NCBI GenBank assembly: GCA_963799395.1
Contig: CAWCWZ010000032.1
Coordinates: 1 to 64,000, forward strand
DNA length: 64,000 bases
Direction: 5' to 3'
Source of the DNA: Bog-752 sp963799395
GTDB lineage: Bacteria > Actinomycetota > Thermoleophilia > UBA2241
How positions within the stretch are numbered: position 1 is the first letter of the stretch; the number at the start of each line of letters is the position of its first letter. Position numbers and translations under genes: made by a program. Shown in pieces: positions 62,493 through 64,000 of the stretch. The notes under the pieces were generated by a model that made no database searches, was not told the DNA's origin, and worked only from the letters and a program-made list of their open reading frames with translations.

Positions 62493-62516
62493 GGCCGCGC
62501 CGTTGCTGGCGCGGCC
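62493..62516 (+). terminator. Terminator after purA
   Basis: 9-bp perfect stem GGCCGCGCC-GTTGCT-GGCGCGGCC, 13 nt after the purA stop. No T-tract. Confidence 0.6.
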
Positions 62517-62630
62517 CTCACAGCCGGTTCACAGCTTCTTCTTGGCGGAATCTCATGCCCGCGGCTCACACTCCGTACAGACGGCTGAGTTTCGCCGTCC
62601 CCGAGCAGCAACGCGAGAAGGATCGTGCGC

Positions 62631-63158
62631 ATGAGCCGTAAGACCATCGTCTGGATCGTGGCCGGCGTGCTGGCGGCGGCGGTGCTCGCCGCGGTCGCCG
62701 TCGTCGCCTACCACGTCGGCTTCGACCACGGCGCCGGGGGCGGCGGCGCCATCCTGCGGAGGCCGCTGCGCGACAACGGGTTCGGCGTCGCGTTCGGGCG
62801 CCGTGGCGTCGCCGCGTTTCCGGCCGTCGGAGCGTTCCTGACCCTCCTGATCGGCGGCATCGTCGGCGGGGCCATCATCTACCTCTGGCGCGGCAGCGCG
62901 CGCCCCGCCGGCGCCATCGCCGCCGGCTACGACACGCCGGCGGCAGCCGGCCGGCCGGCCGGCCCGCGCTGGCGACAGTTCGACGAGTGGCACCGCTACG
63001 CCCACTTCCCGGCCGGTCCCGGCGACCCGGCGACAGGTGCGACAACGCCGGGGCAGGCGCCGATGGCCGGCACGTCGACGCCGCCGCAGCCAGGCCGACG
63101 CGCCACGACGGCGCAGCCACCGACGCCACCGGCGCAGCCACCGGCCGAAAGCGAGTGA
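62631..63158 (+). CDS. Two-TM membrane protein with Pro/Thr-rich tail
   Basis: 175 aa. TM helices at about 5-27 and 62-84, a Gly/Arg-rich loop between, then RWRQFDEWHRYAHFP and a low-complexity Pro/Thr/Ala tail. Function unknown. The ATG at 62631 is preceded by AAGGA with 8-nt spacing, better than the GTG at 62625. Confidence 0.68.
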   Translation: MSRKTIVWIVAGVLAAAVLAAVAVVAYHVGFDHGAGGGGAILRRPLRDNGFGVAFGRRGVAAFPAVGAFLTLLIGGIVGGAIIYLWRGSARPAGAIAAGYDTPAAAGRPAGPRWRQFDEWHRYAHFPAGPGDPATGATTPGQAPMAGTSTPPQPGRRATTAQPPTPPAQPPAESE

Positions 63159-63165
63159 GGACGTC

Positions 63166-63454
63166 ATGAACAGAAGGTTCATCGCCGCCGTCGTGGGCGG
63201 GGCGCTCGTCGCCCTGGCGGTCGCCGCGGCCGGCGCCTTCGGCCACGACGCCGCCGTCTCCGGCGCCGGGCCACTCCATGGGCTTCTCGCTGATCGTGCT
63301 CCTGGCGCTGGCCGGCGCCGGCGCCGTCAGTCTGATCGCCCGCACGGTCGCCCGCGGCCGCCACGAACCCGCCCGCATACGGTCGCAGGGCGCGTCCCTG
63401 CGGGAATCCGAGGCTCGCGACCCCGACGAGTGGCGCGGCGGACGCCGCGACTGA
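63166..63454 (+). CDS. Small membrane protein (one frameshift)
   Basis: About 95 aa. TM1 RRFIAAVVGGALVALAVAAA; a +1 insertion near 63273 precedes TM2 (MGFSLIVLLALAGAG...), then an Arg/Glu-rich tail ending EWRGGRRD. ATG 5 nt after GAGG. Only 7 nt after the preceding gene's stop, probably co-transcribed with it. Confidence 0.65.
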
Positions 63455-63481
63455 CGGAGTCGTCCCCAAACGACGAACGAC

Positions 63482-63523
63482 CGCCGCCGCGGCGGGCGCG
63501 AAACGCGCCCGCCGCGGGCGGCG
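63482..63523 (+). terminator. Terminator before MerR gene
   Basis: 13-bp stem CGCGGCGGGCGCG-AAA-CGCGCCCGCCGCG (63488-63516), extended by 6 bp around a one-base bulge. No T-tract. Confidence 0.7.
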
Positions 63524-63590
63524 TCGTGGACCAGACGCTCTGGCCTCGCCGGCGTACGGTTGTACACTGGGCTGGTCAGGAGGGGGGCTC

Positions 63591-64000
63591 ATCACCACAA
63601 ACGGGAACCCGAGAAGCGACCTCGTCTCGATCGGCCGTTTCGCCGCCTTGACCGGTATCTCGGCCAAGACGCTGCGCCGCTACGACAAGTCGGGCCTGCT
63701 CGCACCGGCCTTCGTCGACCCCTTCACGGGCTACCGTCTCTACAGTCTCGCCCAGCTCGACGTCGCGGTGACGATCCACCTTCTGCGCGAGCTCGACATG
63801 CCGCTCGCCGAGATCCGCGACCTGGTCAGAAGCGGCGACGCCGGCCGCATGCGCGAGATCCTGCGCGACCACCGCCGCCAGGTGGCCGCCCACCTGGCCG
63901 AGACCCAGCGCATCCTGGCCCGCCTCGACCGACGCGCTGCACGAAGCGGGCGGCGTCATGCCCTACGAGGTCGAGCTGGTCGATCTCGAGCCGCTCTGGG
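63591..64000 (+). CDS. MerR-family transcriptional regulator (partial, one frameshift)
   Basis: N-terminal winged helix: VSIGRFAALTGISAKTLRRYDKSGLL, then the helix pair RLYSLAQLDVAVTIHLLRELD and a dimerisation coiled coil. The window ends inside the effector domain (YEVELVDLEPLW). +1 insertion near 63932. Strong SD AGGAGGGGG is followed at proper spacing by ATC (63591), not a normal start, so the initiator is a rare codon or a miscall. TACACT at 63573 is a possible -10. Confidence 0.82.
   Translation, partial: MTTNGNPRSDLVSIGRFAALTGISAKTLRRYDKSGLLAPAFVDPFTGYRLYSLAQLDVAVTIHLLRELDMPLAEIRDLVRSGDAGRMREILRDHRRQVAAHLAETQRILARLDRRAARSGRRHALRGRAGRSRAAL

Noticed and set aside
1..64000. tRNA or rRNA genes, integrase att sites, insertion sequences or a replication origin.
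   Set aside because: None could be recognised on either strand by eye; a computed search would be needed to exclude small tRNA-like elements.

Overview
The window is about 70% G+C, with dense gene packing, long co-directional runs, frequent 4-base ATGA/GTGA stop-start overlaps, many GTG starts and clear Shine-Dalgarno (SD) boxes. Gene content (CIRCE/HrcA control, tsaE-tsaB-rimI-tsaD, C5-pathway heme genes, System I cytochrome c maturation, MscL with a zinc ribbon, zinc-type bS18) suggests a deep-branching actinobacterium, perhaps Thermoleophilia-like. That placement is inference; no rRNA gene is present. The sequence carries several dozen single-base frameshifts inside ordinary housekeeping genes. 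Most are +1 insertions, so they look like residual read error rather than biology. Such genes are given as one CDS spanning the repaired reading.

Layout. 1-343: a leftward promoter plus CIRCE element serving a heat-shock gene beyond the left edge. 344-781: dtd. 884-8616 (minus): fmdB, type-4 uracil-DNA glycosylase, tsaE, tsaB, rimI, tsaD, an acetolactate-synthase-like gene and a damaged APC permease. 8760-12638 (plus): a promoter with a large palindrome, a DUF2520 protein, panC, a YjbQ protein and a hexulose-phosphate-synthase/RraA fusion. 12675-14923 (minus): two tandem PotD-like binding proteins without signal peptides. 14998-28921 (minus): small membrane protein, DUF123, nitrilase, mutM, poly(A) polymerase/CCA enzyme, alr, a CBS protein, nnrD, acpS and glmS, then glmM, rpsI and rplM. 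A small accessory island (pRiA4b-ORF3-like gene, HEPN-MNT pair) lies between glmS and glmM. 28962-37983 (minus): SAM hydrolase, hemD, hemC, hemA, ccmD, ccmC, ccmB, ccmA, ccmF, ccmE. 38126-40921 (minus): molybdenum cofactor genes. 40984-44590 (minus): two aldehyde dehydrogenases and a leaderless small Cys protein. 44735-51165 (plus): a lone CpaF/VirB11-like ATPase, rpsF-ssb-rpsR-rplI-dnaB, a class IV aminotransferase and a PQQ-type sugar dehydrogenase. 51170-56743 (minus): methyltransferase, mscL, a membrane-anchored protein, purC, an HprK/PEPCK-like P-loop protein, a UbiA prenyltransferase. 56946-59549 (minus): superoxide dismutase with a Rieske / ferredoxin-thioredoxin-reductase / glutaredoxin set and a nitroreductase. 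59788-64000 (plus): FAD oxidoreductase, purA, two membrane proteins and a MerR regulator cut by the window end.

Most notable is a complete glmS ribozyme on the minus strand at 24597-24742, just upstream of glmS. Its invariant core segments and A|G cleavage site are present, although the class is best known from Firmicutes. Next are the CIRCE-controlled promoter, an rpsF leader that matches the bS6:bS18-binding fold and hides the SD, a CxxxY-type CcmE, the Rieske/FTR/glutaredoxin set, and an HprK-like P-loop protein of unknown role.
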